Part shown: piece by piece, positions 19,545 through 28,465 of the stretch
How the letters are laid out: each line of letters starts with the position of its first letter
Position numbering within the stretch: the first letter of the stretch is position 1
DNA from: an uncultured Pelagibacteraceae bacterium
Lineage (GTDB): Bacteria; Pseudomonadota; Alphaproteobacteria; Pelagibacterales; Pelagibacteraceae
NCBI GenBank assembly: GCA_902522385.1
Contig: CABYVK010000002.1
Coordinates: forward strand, 37,621 to 101,620
Length of the DNA stretch: 64,000 bases
Reading direction: 5' to 3'
Translations under genes and position numbers: made by a program
Notes under the pieces: generated by a model
Seen by the model: only the letters and a program-made list of their open reading frames with translations
The model's database searches: none
Told to the model about the DNA's origin: nothing

Positions 19545-21371
19545 ATGAGCAATAATATCAGAAACATCACAATTATAGCCCATGTAGACCATGGCAAAAC
19601 TACTCTAATTGATAATTTAATGAAACAAAGTGGTTCATTTAGAGATAATGAAGTTGTTGATGAAAGATTAATGGACTCAGGTGAGCTTGAAAAAGAGAGA
19701 GGAATTACAATTTTAGCTAAACCTGCTTCAATAAATTGGAACAATTCAAGAATTAATATAATCGATACTCCAGGTCACAGAGATTTTGCTGCAGAAGTTG
19801 AAAGAGTTTTAAGTATGGCAGACGGAGCACTGTTATTAATTGACTCTGCAGAAGGTGTTATGCCTCAAACAAAATTTGTATTATCAAAAGCACTTAAACA
19901 AGGATTAAAACCAATTGTTGTAATTAATAAATTAGATAAAGCTGATCAAAGAGCCAATGAAGTTTTAGATGAAACATTTGATTTATTTGTTAGCTTAGAT
20001 GCAAATGAAGAACAGTTAGATTTTCCAGTTCTGTATGCAAGTGGAAGATCAGGTTGGGCAGATCATGAAGTTGACGGTCCAAGAGAAAATTTAAATCCTT
20101 TGTTAGATTTAATTATTGATCACGTAAAACCTGCTGAACTTGATAAAACTAAACCTTTTGCAATGTTATCAACTCTACTTTATGCAGATAGTTTTTTAGG
20201 TAGAAGTTTGGTTGGAAGAATCACACAAGGGACAGCGAAAGCTAATCAATCTATAAAAGCAATCAATTTAAATGGTGAAAAAGTTGATGAAGGAAAATTA
20301 ACAAAAATTTTTAGATATGAAGGAACCAAAAAAGTTCCAATAGATGTTGGCGAAGCTGGAGATATTGTAGTTGTTGCTGGATTAGAAAAAGCAAATGTTG
20401 CTGATACAATATGTGACCCAGAGGTAAATAAGCCTATCCCTGCTACACCGATAGATCCTCCTACGATGTCAATTACAATTACTGTAAATACTTCGCCTTT
20501 AGCCGGGACTGAAGGTAAAAAATTAACTAGTACCCAAATAAGTGATAGATTAGTTCAAGAGGCACAAAATAATGTTGGAATTACATTTTCAGAAAACAAA
20601 GGAAAAGACTCTTTTGTAGTTAGTGGTAGAGGTGAGTTAATGTTAGAAATTCTTTTAACCCAAATGAGAAGAGAAGGTTTTGAAATGACAGTAAGTCCTC
20701 CAAAAGTTTTATACAAAAATGATGAAAATGGAAATAAACTCGAGCCAATTGAAGAAATTATTATGGACCTTGATGAAGAACATTCATCAAAAGTAATTGA
20801 TTCAATGAATAGAAGAAAAGGTAAACTTATAGAATTAAAAGATACTGGTACTAACAAAAAAAGATTAATTTTTCATGCACCTACTAGAGGATTAATGGGT
20901 TACACAAGTAGATTTCTCACACTTACAAAAGGAAATGGGGTGATAAACAGAATATTCCATAGCTATGGTCCTTTTGAAGGAGAAATGGAAGGTAGAAGAA
21001 ATGGAGCCTTAATCTCAATGGAACAAGGAAAAGCTGTTGCATTTGCAATATTTAACTTACAGGCACGGGGAGAAATGTTTGTTAAACACAATGACTCTGT
21101 TTATCCTGGAATGATCGTGGGTCTTTCACCTAAACCAGGTGATATGATCATTAATGTAATGAAGGGTAAGAAGCTTACAAATATGAGAACTCAGGGAACA
21201 GATGAGAATGTTGTACTTACACCTGTAAGAAAAATGTCAATTGCAGAACAATTAAGTATGCTCAATTCAGATGAAGCTTTAGAGATAACTCCAGACTCAT
21301 GTAGATTGAGAAAAGCAATTCTTGATCCCCACGAAAGAAAGAGAAGCGAAAAAGCTATAGCTGCAGCCTAA
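19545..21371 (+). CDS. typA: Ribosome-associated GTPase TypA/BipA
   Basis: This 608-residue translational GTPase binds the 70S ribosome and aids 50S assembly and stress or cold adaptation. It has G1 IAHVDHGKTTL near residue 11, the G2 region RGITI, G3 DTPGHRDF near residue 74, G4 NKLDKAD near residue 128, and the family-specific RGRGELML-type block (here VSGRGELMLEIL). A C-terminal EF-G-like domain with RGLMGYTSRFLT follows. The length is standard. Its stop codon interlocks with that of the convergent YczE-like gene over four bases. Confidence 0.96.
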   Translation: MSNNIRNITIIAHVDHGKTTLIDNLMKQSGSFRDNEVVDERLMDSGELEKERGITILAKPASINWNNSRINIIDTPGHRDFAAEVERVLSMADGALLLIDSAEGVMPQTKFVLSKALKQGLKPIVVINKLDKADQRANEVLDETFDLFVSLDANEEQLDFPVLYASGRSGWADHEVDGPRENLNPLLDLIIDHVKPAELDKTKPFAMLSTLLYADSFLGRSLVGRITQGTAKANQSIKAINLNGEKVDEGKLTKIFRYEGTKKVPIDVGEAGDIVVVAGLEKANVADTICDPEVNKPIPATPIDPPTMSITITVNTSPLAGTEGKKLTSTQISDRLVQEAQNNVGITFSENKGKDSFVVSGRGELMLEILLTQMRREGFEMTVSPPKVLYKNDENGNKLEPIEEIIMDLDEEHSSKVIDSMNRRKGKLIELKDTGTNKKRLIFHAPTRGLMGYTSRFLTLTKGNGVINRIFHSYGPFEGEMEGRRNGALISMEQGKAVAFAIFNLQARGEMFVKHNDSVYPGMIVGLSPKPGDMIINVMKGKKLTNMRTQGTDENVVLTPVRKMSIAEQLSMLNSDEALEITPDSCRLRKAILDPHERKRSEKAIAAA

Positions 21372-22015
21372 TCAAAAGTTTTATCAACTAAATATAGTCC
21401 TAAAGCAACGCAAGGACCTATGCCAAATGCAAATAATAAAGTTCCAACCCCTACTGTTCCTCCTAAATACCACCCAATACTAACAACTGAAATTTCTAAT
21501 GTTCCTCTTACAGCAGCTATAGGAAAATTAGTTAATTTTTGTAATCCTATCATAAGTCCATCTCTAGGACCGGCTCCTAAATTCGATACTAAGTAAATAC
21601 CCCCACCTATTCCAACCATGATAACAGAAATTACAGCTAATAATAATTGATGAATATAATTTGATGGTGTTGGAACATACTTGATACAAAGATCAATCAT
21701 AATTGCAATAATCAAAGCATTAAATATTGTACCCATCCCTGGTTTTTGCCCAAGAGGAATCCATAAAATTAAAACAGCAATACTTATTAATAATGTGATA
21801 GTTCCAATACTTAAATTTACATTTAAAGAAATACCTTGGGCTAAAACACTCCAAGGAGAAGCTCCAGTGAATGAAACAATTAACAAACCTTCGCCTAATC
21901 CAAATAAAGACAAACCAAAACATAAGAAAAAAAATGTTGAAAACTTTGGTTTAAAATTAAATGGTTTTTCTGAGCTCCATTTTACCTTTGGAATTTTTTT
22001 TATTTTTAAAAACAT
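21368..22015 (-). CDS. YczE/YyaS/YitT-family membrane protein
   Basis: This 215-residue protein has about five to six hydrophobic helices and the characteristic glycine-rich motif GASPWSVLAQGIS near residue 50, repeated in degenerate form as LGAGPRDGLMIGLQK near residue 147. That duplicated GxxPxD/S layout fits the YczE-like membrane family. Its members have no established transport substrate, although some lie beside regulators or secondary-metabolite genes. Here it is convergent with typA and stands alone. It is probably an inner-membrane protein of unknown role. Confidence 0.78.
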   Translation of the reverse strand: MFLKIKKIPKVKWSSEKPFNFKPKFSTFFFLCFGLSLFGLGEGLLIVSFTGASPWSVLAQGISLNVNLSIGTITLLISIAVLILWIPLGQKPGMGTIFNALIIAIMIDLCIKYVPTPSNYIHQLLLAVISVIMVGIGGGIYLVSNLGAGPRDGLMIGLQKLTNFPIAAVRGTLEISVVSIGWYLGGTVGVGTLLFAFGIGPCVALGLYLVDKTFD

Positions 22016-22068
22016 AATTGTAATAATCTATATCTATTAATGAAAAATTCTAATATTGTAACCAGCAA

Positions 22069-22749
22069 ATGAAAAAGTTTACAATTATCTTACTTGTTGT
22101 ATTTTTCACATCAATTTCTCTAGCTCATATAGGTCATTATAACAAATTTGACAAAATAGAAATGGAGATCTTGAGAAATGATGAAGTAATTGGATATAAC
22201 AATTATTATTTTAAAAGAGATGATGAAAAAACGATAGTAAAAAATCAATATAAATTTGAGGTAAAATTACTATCTGCAACAATATTTAAAGTAGAGGGAT
22301 ATGGGGAAGAAATTTATTTAAAAGATAAATTAATATCTTTTCAATCAAAGACACTTCAAAATAAAAAAGAAAAATTTGTAAACTTAAAACTAGATAAAAA
22401 TAATGAAAAGTTTGATATTAAAGGATCTTCATATTCAGGTGAAGCCTCTCTTAAAAATATTATTGGAAATTGGTGGAGTCATAAAATTTTACAAGCAGAA
22501 AGTCAAATAAGTCCTATTTCTGGAAGTATAAAAGAACAAATAGTTACTTTTATTGGCAAGGAAAATATTTCAATTGATGGCAAACGATACGAAACAGATC
22601 ATTTCAAACTCACATCTAAAGATATGTCTCTTCCAGAAGATAAAAAATTAAATTTTGATATTTGGCTTGATAAAAAAACTTCAGTTATTGTCAAAGTTAC
22701 ATATGAAAGAATGGGAAATTGGGAGTATCGCTTAAAAAATCTTAAATAA
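22069..22749 (+). CDS. Exported protein, DUF6134-like
   Basis: This 226-residue protein has a clear Sec signal peptide (about 20 residues, hydrophobic core ILLVVFFTSISLAH). The mature part contains alternating beta-strand-like segments, including VIGYNNYYFKRDD, NIIGNWWSHKILQ and LDKKTSVIVKVTYERMGNWEYRL at the C-terminus. The overall pattern resembles the DUF6134 family of alphaproteobacterial periplasmic proteins with a lipid-binding-like beta fold, but I hold this family name loosely. No catalytic motif is visible. It faces the renalase-like gene with only 2 bases between stops. The function is unknown. Confidence 0.65.
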   Translation: MKKFTIILLVVFFTSISLAHIGHYNKFDKIEMEILRNDEVIGYNNYYFKRDDEKTIVKNQYKFEVKLLSATIFKVEGYGEEIYLKDKLISFQSKTLQNKKEKFVNLKLDKNNEKFDIKGSSYSGEASLKNIIGNWWSHKILQAESQISPISGSIKEQIVTFIGKENISIDGKRYETDHFKLTSKDMSLPEDKKLNFDIWLDKKTSVIVKVTYERMGNWEYRLKNLK

Positions 22750-22751
22750 AA

Positions 22752-23723
22752 TTATTTATTTATTTTTTTATAAAGATCGTTTGCACTTATCCATCCAGCC
22801 TCTACTCTAGGACCTACAAACCAATCTGCACACACTCCTAAATTTAATTTATTACTCCAATAACTTTTAATTTTTAATGATCTAGAATTTGAAGAATATT
22901 TCCAGCCATGATTTAATGAAGTTAATATTTTTGTTTTTTTAATTCCGGTAAGTTTAAAAAATCGATCAATTAAAATCATTGAGTTTTTTTCCTTATTTTC
23001 TCTATTTTTATTTATTTTTTTATTTGCCCAAAGGTTTGTGCTTTGTAAAGTCCATAAATCATTATTACTTTTAAATCTTTTTTTACTATTTTCTTTAGCA
23101 GCCCAGCCTAAAATTTTGTCATCAAATAAGTAACTTGATATATTTTTATTTGTTTTTTTTATTTCAATCATAACTGTAATATTTGCATCCATTTTGATTT
23201 TTTGCTTGATGAACGGATCTTTTATAATTTTTTTTGATAATTTTTTTAATTGTGGGAAAGGGCAAGTTAATACTAATTTATCATAATATTTTATTTTATT
23301 GTTCTTAAAGACTAACTTCCATTTTTTGTTTACAAATTTAATCTTCTCTATCTCACTTTGAAAATTACAACTTATATTCTTTATTAAATATTTGCTAATA
23401 TCATTGTTGCCTTTGCAGCCAATTATTTTAACATGATTTTTATTTTCTTTTTTTAACTTATGTAAAAAAACATGTTTGCCACCCCATTTTTTTAGAATTT
23501 TTTTTTTACGTAAATTTGTAATAAATTTTTTAAATTGAATTGTTTTTGGAGAAATATATTGTGCCCCGTGGTCAAATCCTTTTGACTTATTTAATCTTTT
23601 AAAAGAAGATCTACCACCTGGACCTCGAGCTTTGTCATAAATGTGTACAGAATTTTTTTTATTTAACAAATTAGCTATTGTTGCTCCAGAAATTCCAGAG
23701 CCAATTACACAATAACTACTCAT
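22752..23723 (-). CDS. FAD-dependent amine-oxidase-like (renalase-type) oxidoreductase
   Basis: This 323-residue flavoprotein opens with the Rossmann FAD motif CVIGSGISGATIANLL, followed by YDKARGPGGRSS near residue 30, which is the GGR motif of the amine oxidase/renalase group. The C-terminus carries a second FAD contact, CADWFVGPRVEAGWISA, near residue 297. The length matches bacterial renalase-like proteins, which oxidise off-isomer nicotinamide species or unknown amines. Its start overlaps the stop of pmbA by 4 bases, so it is the third gene of a tldD-pmbA transcript. The substrate is not predictable. Confidence 0.83.
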   Translation of the reverse strand: MSSYCVIGSGISGATIANLLNKKNSVHIYDKARGPGGRSSFKRLNKSKGFDHGAQYISPKTIQFKKFITNLRKKKILKKWGGKHVFLHKLKKENKNHVKIIGCKGNNDISKYLIKNISCNFQSEIEKIKFVNKKWKLVFKNNKIKYYDKLVLTCPFPQLKKLSKKIIKDPFIKQKIKMDANITVMIEIKKTNKNISSYLFDDKILGWAAKENSKKRFKSNNDLWTLQSTNLWANKKINKNRENKEKNSMILIDRFFKLTGIKKTKILTSLNHGWKYSSNSRSLKIKSYWSNKLNLGVCADWFVGPRVEAGWISANDLYKKINK

Positions 23724-25036
23724 TTTCCCGCAACAGTCATACCTTCTATCATCATAGTTGGTGAATTGACTGAATATTCAAATTCTAAATCATTAGCTAA
23801 AATAATATTTTTGAACATATCCTTAAAATTACCAGCAATTGTTATTTCATTAACAGGATATTTAAATTCTCCATCTTCAACTAAAAAACCAGTTGCACCT
23901 ACAGAATAATCTCCAGTCACAATATTAGACCCATGACCAATAGTTTCGGTAATATAAAGACTTCTTGAATTTTTTTTCATAAGATCCTCATAGCTTATAC
24001 TTCCTTTTTCAAAATATAAATTGGTAGTTCCACCGCTTCTTCCATTTGATTTTAAATTTAATTTTTTTCCATTGTATGTGTCGACAAGATAATTTTTAAG
24101 AATTCCATTCTCTATAAGTTGTAATGTATTTGAGTTTACACCCTCTGAATCAAAGTTTTGAGAACCCATTCCTTTAATTATATCTGGTTTATCAATTACA
24201 TTTATCGAATTAGCAAAAACTTGTTCATCAATTTTATTCTTTAAAAATGAAGTGCCTCTTGCAATTGCAGAGGCAGATATTGCACTTGCAAAAGCATTTA
24301 ACATTCCCTTTGAAATTCTTCTATCAAAAATTATGCTGATCTTCTCACTGCCAATTTTTTTAGGGCTCAATTTTCTAATAGTTTGCTTGGCGGCTTTATT
24401 TCCGAGATCTGTTGCTTGCTTAATATCAGACAAATGACGTTTGCTAGAAAACTCGTAGTCTCTTTCCATGCTATTTTCATCTTTTGCAACTGTTACACAA
24501 GAGGCCGCAAAAGAGGAAGTTTTATAACCGTCACAAAAACCGTCACTATTTGCTAATATAAAATTTGATTTATTTTCAGTGAAACTAGATTCTGTATTTA
24601 TGATTTGATTGTCTGATGAAGCAGACTCCTCTAAATCTTTTAAATATTTTATTTTTTTATCGTTTTCGAATCTTGTTTCATCATACAAATTAAGACTACT
24701 AATTTGTTTGGCTAATAAATTTTTATCAGGCAAAGAATTAAATTCATCCTCTGGTGTAATTTTTGTAGTTTCAAAGCACTTTGCAATTAAAGTTTTTATA
24801 TTTTCATCTAGTAAATTTGATGATGAAATTGATGATCTTCTTTTACCTAAATAAGTTTCTATACTTAATGCCAATCCATCCGATCTATCTGAGGCTTCCA
24901 GGGATTTATTTCTAAAATTAACTGTTTCTGAAATTGAGTGACCAACTGTAACACTTGCATCAGTTGCTCCCATTTTTTTTGCCAAATCTAAACAATATGA
25001 GGCTTTTGATTTTAGAAATTCTTGATCCTTAATCAT
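23720..25036 (-). CDS. pmbA: TldE/PmbA family metalloprotease subunit
   Basis: This 438-residue protein is the TldE (PmbA) partner of TldD. It has the family start with VTVGHSISETVNFRN near residue 26, SDGLALSIETYLGKR near residue 52, and a C-terminal GATGFLVEDGEFKYPVNEITIAGN block near residue 385. TldE lacks the metal-binding HExxxH, consistent with what is seen here; the TldD subunit supplies it. The TldD/E heterodimer degrades unfolded peptides and, in some bacteria, trims leader peptides of modified peptides. It follows tldD by 6 bases. Confidence 0.92.
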   Translation of the reverse strand: MIKDQEFLKSKASYCLDLAKKMGATDASVTVGHSISETVNFRNKSLEASDRSDGLALSIETYLGKRRSSISSSNLLDENIKTLIAKCFETTKITPEDEFNSLPDKNLLAKQISSLNLYDETRFENDKKIKYLKDLEESASSDNQIINTESSFTENKSNFILANSDGFCDGYKTSSFAASCVTVAKDENSMERDYEFSSKRHLSDIKQATDLGNKAAKQTIRKLSPKKIGSEKISIIFDRRISKGMLNAFASAISASAIARGTSFLKNKIDEQVFANSINVIDKPDIIKGMGSQNFDSEGVNSNTLQLIENGILKNYLVDTYNGKKLNLKSNGRSGGTTNLYFEKGSISYEDLMKKNSRSLYITETIGHGSNIVTGDYSVGATGFLVEDGEFKYPVNEITIAGNFKDMFKNIILANDLEFEYSVNSPTMMIEGMTVAGK

Positions 25037-25042
25037 AATACT

Positions 25043-26455
25043 TTAAAGTTTTGTTCCACCAACTGTCATTTTATCAATCAAAATTGAAGGTTGAGCGACT
25101 CCCACAGGAACTCCTTGTCCTGCTTTTCCACATGTTCCTATGCCTGGATCTAACATCATGTCATTTCCTACCATCGATACTTCTTTAAGTATTGATGGTC
25201 CATCACCAATAAGTGTTGCGCCTTTAATTGGAGATCCAATTTTTCCATTATTTATTTCGTAAGCTTCAGTACAATTAAATACAAATTTACCAGATGTAAT
25301 ATCTACCTGGCCGCCTCCAAAACTTACTGCAAAAATTCCTTTATCAACAGATTTGATCATTTCATCTTGAGTTTGATTGCCACTTAACATCATTGTATTT
25401 CTCATTCTTGGCAAAACAATATGTCTATAATTTTCTCTTCTTCCAGATCCAGTAGATCTTGTATTCATTAATCTTGCATTATGCCTGTCTTGCATAAAAT
25501 TTTTAAGAATACCATTTTCAATTAAAACTGTACGCTCAGTTGGTGTTCCCTCATCATCAATTGTTAAACTACCTCTTCTATTATCTATCGTACCATCATC
25601 TACAATTGTAACTGTCTCACTTGCAACTTTTTCTCCCATTAGATCATGAAATGCTGATGTTTTTTTTCTATTAAAATCTCCTTCTAGACCATGACCAATT
25701 GCTTCATGAATTAATATAGCAGGCCAACCAGGTCCTAAGACTACTTTCATCTCACCAGCAGGTGCTGGTTTACTCTCTAAATTTACTGATGCAATTCTAA
25801 AAGCCTCTTCACAAACATTTTTCCAATTATCATTTTTTAAATAATCGTCATAAGATTGTCTGCCACCAATTCCATATACTCCCGTTTCTTTTCTTCCATT
25901 TTTTTCCAACATTACAGAGACATTAAATCTAATTAATGGACGTACATCAGTGAGTGCTTCTCCACCTGATCGAATAATTTCAATTGATTTTTGCTCACCT
26001 GCGAAACTAGCAGTAACTTGTTTTACTGATCCATCTTTTTTTCTTAAAAAATCATTAACTTTATTTAAAACTTCTAATTTTGAATCTAAAGTTTTTTGTT
26101 CAATTGGATTAATATCTTCATAAAATTTTTTATTAGTTTTTGGAATTTCATGATTGTATATGCCTTTAATTGATTTAAGAGTTGACTTAAGATTTTCTGA
26201 GGAATTTTTTAATGAATCTTTTGATATTTCATTTGAATATGAATAAGCGACAACCTCCTTTGAAATAGCTCTAAAGCCAAATCCTAAATCAGAACTGTAG
26301 TTTGAGCTTTTTATTTTATTGTCATCCAACAAAATTGATTCTGATTTAGACTCCTCTAAATAAAGCTCACCATCATCACAATTTTTTAGTGTCTCAGATA
26401 CTATTTTATCTGCATCTTGTCTTGTTAAATCAGATTTGTTAAAGAAATTACTCAT
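25043..26455 (-). CDS. tldD: TldD family metalloprotease
   Basis: This 470-residue catalytic subunit of the TldD/TldE protease carries the zinc motif HEAIGHGLEGD near residue 250 and the late GGGQVDITSGKFVFN block near residue 375. It ends in a GTCGKAGQGVPVGVAQPS segment, characteristic of TldD. The length is typical. It leads a three-gene minus-strand run with pmbA and the renalase-like gene. It is divergent from the DCC-family gene across 86 bases that contain a 16-base perfect palindrome. No peptide substrate gene is evident nearby. Confidence 0.95.
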   Translation of the reverse strand: MSNFFNKSDLTRQDADKIVSETLKNCDDGELYLEESKSESILLDDNKIKSSNYSSDLGFGFRAISKEVVAYSYSNEISKDSLKNSSENLKSTLKSIKGIYNHEIPKTNKKFYEDINPIEQKTLDSKLEVLNKVNDFLRKKDGSVKQVTASFAGEQKSIEIIRSGGEALTDVRPLIRFNVSVMLEKNGRKETGVYGIGGRQSYDDYLKNDNWKNVCEEAFRIASVNLESKPAPAGEMKVVLGPGWPAILIHEAIGHGLEGDFNRKKTSAFHDLMGEKVASETVTIVDDGTIDNRRGSLTIDDEGTPTERTVLIENGILKNFMQDRHNARLMNTRSTGSGRRENYRHIVLPRMRNTMMLSGNQTQDEMIKSVDKGIFAVSFGGGQVDITSGKFVFNCTEAYEINNGKIGSPIKGATLIGDGPSILKEVSMVGNDMMLDPGIGTCGKAGQGVPVGVAQPSILIDKMTVGGTKL

Positions 26456-26474
26456 TCATCTTAAATAGTGGTTT

Positions 26475-26490
26475 GTTGAAAATTTTCAAC
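26475..26490. promoter_or_regulatory. Perfect 16-base palindrome between divergent genes
   Basis: GTTGAAAATTTTCAAC at 26475-26490 is fully self-complementary and lies 20 bases upstream of the tldD start codon, in the shared upstream region with the DCC-family gene. It could be an operator for a dimeric regulator. The centre is AT-rich, so a chance occurrence in this genome is possible. Confidence 0.3.
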
Positions 26491-26541
26491 TGATCATTTT
26501 ACGCATGTACAACTTATTATTAAAAAGTTAATTATTGTTGA

Positions 26542-26895
26542 ATGAAAGTATTTTTTAATAATTCTTGTAAAATCTGTAGATCAGAAATTAACTTATATAA
26601 AAAAGAAAATATCAAAGATATTGACTGGATAGATATAACAAATAACTCAGATGCTGAAAAAGAAACATCTAGAAATGATAAAGAATTATTAAGAAGATTG
26701 CATGTTAAGGAGAATGGTAAAATTATCCAAGGTGCAGAGGCATTTCTTTATGTTTGGAAAAAAATTCCAAAATATAAATTTTTATATAAATTTTTCAAAC
26801 TACCAATAATTTTCATAATGTTTAAATATGGGTATGAGATAATTGCCTTTTTTTTATATTTAAAAAATAAAAAACAACTTAAAAAACTAAGTTAA
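26542..26895 (+). CDS. Thiol-disulfide oxidoreductase-like DCC family protein (DUF393)
   Basis: This 117-residue protein begins MKVFFNNSCKICRSEINLYKKE, with a CxxC pair at residues 9 and 12. This is the DCC-family (DUF393) layout, although the usual DGxCxxC is here NSCKIC. IDWIDI near residue 31 and IQGAEAFLYVWKKIP near residue 60 are also family-like. A C-terminal hydrophobic stretch (about residues 85-108) may anchor it to the membrane. A thioredoxin-like redox role is presumed for the family. It overlaps the convergent small membrane-protein gene by 9 bases. Confidence 0.8.
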   Translation: MKVFFNNSCKICRSEINLYKKENIKDIDWIDITNNSDAEKETSRNDKELLRRLHVKENGKIIQGAEAFLYVWKKIPKYKFLYKFFKLPIIFIMFKYGYEIIAFFLYLKNKKQLKKLS

Positions 26896-27180
26896 AAAAA
26901 ATATTAAAAATTCACTAAGTAAAGACATAGATAATAAAAACATAATTAATAAAATTGAATACATAAGAGTTATAACTCTATTTCTTTTTCTCCTCAGTCT
27001 AACAAAAGTTTTATCATCTAGATCTGAAATATCCCTCTCACCAACTACGGGATAATCATAACTCCATCGCCATGTAGATTGGCCTAATCTAGAGTCGAGA
27101 CTATTAAAATACCTTATCCATGCAAGAACATACTTTAATATTAGATACAAAATAATCATTAGTATTGAAGAAAGGAACAT
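26887..27180 (-). CDS. Small two-helix membrane protein of unknown function
   Basis: This 97-residue protein has hydrophobic helices at about residues 3-22 and 70-95 separated by a hydrophilic, charged stretch containing STWRWSYDYPVVGERDISDLDD. I do not recognise the family. It is the last gene of the dapA-like/cfa/lysine-rich minus-strand run, 30 bases after the lysine-rich gene. The compact, clean hydrophobic pattern and a normal ATG start argue for a real gene. The two helices with a roughly 45-residue loop suggest a hairpin in the inner membrane. Confidence 0.65.
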   Translation of the reverse strand: MFLSSILMIILYLILKYVLAWIRYFNSLDSRLGQSTWRWSYDYPVVGERDISDLDDKTFVRLRRKRNRVITLMYSILLIMFLLSMSLLSEFLIFFLT

Positions 27181-27210
27181 TATTTATGTTACTTGATTAA
27201 GTATGAAAAT

Positions 27211-28437
27211 TTAATTGATATTTTTGGCTCTTTTTCTTGCTATTAAATGCGTAAGAGCATCAACCATAGTATCAGAGGCCTTAAATATTTCATTATTTTT
27301 AAACTCGTGAGAAATATTTTTTTCTGGATTGGTTTTGTCTTCAATAACTATTCCTTCATCTGGTGAATTATTTTTTATATAAATTAATAAAAGCCATTCA
27401 TCATCTGAGGCCTCATCCCATTTAACAAATATTTCTCCTGTTTCAAATCTTCTATCTATACATCTAAAGATAGACATATGTCTTGTTATGTGTCTTTTGT
27501 TTAATTGAAATACCAAACTACTAGCACTTCTGTAAAAACTTTCGAGAGCAAACTCAATTTTCTGTCTAGCTAAAGTATATTCTTTTTCTTTTTGTAAAAG
27601 TGTTTCTCTATCTTCATCTCCTTGAATTTTAACTCCTAGAGCTTCTACTCTTTCCCTAATTTTTTGATCTCTAATAATTCGATACTTTTCTTTTAATTTT
27701 TCTATTCTTTGTTGTAAGCCAGCATAATCCTCTCTCTTTTCTCTTAACGAAATTTTTTCCAATTTCTCTAATTCTTTAACCTCTCTAACTCTGAATTTTT
27801 CAATTTGCTTATCTAATTTTAATTGTTGTAAAAATTGTTTTTGTTTTTCTGCTTGTTCAATTCTTAAAAGAGCTTGTTCTTTTCTTAAGAATAGTTTTAT
27901 TTCTTTTGTTCTTTGTTTTTCCAATCTAATTTCATCTTTTAAAGCTTGTTCTTTTAATTTAACTTTTAATTCAGCCTGTTTTTGCTTTTCTTTTGCAGCT
28001 TCAATCTTTTCTGATCTTTCTTTTTCTTGTTTTTCTATTTTTAATCTTCTTGCTTCATCTTTTTTAATAATTTTATATTGTGAAATCGTATCTGCTATTT
28101 TATCAAAAAATGCTTGGATATATTTTTCAAAACCTAAATTTAATCTAAACTTAAATTCAGGCTTTAAAGAATTTTGAAGGTTAATTACTTTTAAAAGAAA
28201 ATCTGGTTTCTTTGATATAGTAGATTTAGATTTTTTTGAAATTTTTTTTGATTGTTTCGAATTTTTTATTTTTTTTTGTTTTTTATTTTTTTGTTTTCTT
28301 AGATTATTAATTTTTTTTACAGATTTATTTTTATTCTTAAATTTATTTGACTTTTTAGGAATTTTTTTAACTTTTTTTTTAGTTTTTCTTTGATTTTTAG
28401 TAATACTTTTTTTTGTTTTTTTTTTCTTTTTTTTCAT
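27211..28437 (-). CDS. Lysine-rich coiled-coil protein of unknown function
   Basis: I start this at ATG 28437; a TTG eight codons upstream would also be in frame. The product is about 408 residues in three parts. Residues 1-75 are about half Lys, with Ser, Thr and Asn and almost no acidic residues. Residues 110-285 are a long charged coiled coil rich in Lys, Glu, Gln and Arg (for example KEKQKQAELKVKLKEQALK). Residues 300-408 look globular, with RCIDRRFETGEIFVKWDEAS and a hydrophobic LLLIYIKN strand. I recognise no family. The basic tail suggests nucleic-acid, lipid or envelope binding, which is only an inference. It lies 28 bases after cfa. Confidence 0.7.
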   Translation of the reverse strand: MKKKKKKTKKSITKNQRKTKKKVKKIPKKSNKFKNKNKSVKKINNLRKQKNKKQKKIKNSKQSKKISKKSKSTISKKPDFLLKVINLQNSLKPEFKFRLNLGFEKYIQAFFDKIADTISQYKIIKKDEARRLKIEKQEKERSEKIEAAKEKQKQAELKVKLKEQALKDEIRLEKQRTKEIKLFLRKEQALLRIEQAEKQKQFLQQLKLDKQIEKFRVREVKELEKLEKISLREKREDYAGLQQRIEKLKEKYRIIRDQKIRERVEALGVKIQGDEDRETLLQKEKEYTLARQKIEFALESFYRSASSLVFQLNKRHITRHMSIFRCIDRRFETGEIFVKWDEASDDEWLLLIYIKNNSPDEGIVIEDKTNPEKNISHEFKNNEIFKASDTMVDALTHLIARKRAKNIN

Positions 28438-28465
28438 TTTAAGGGAGTTAGTTTCTACCAATTAT

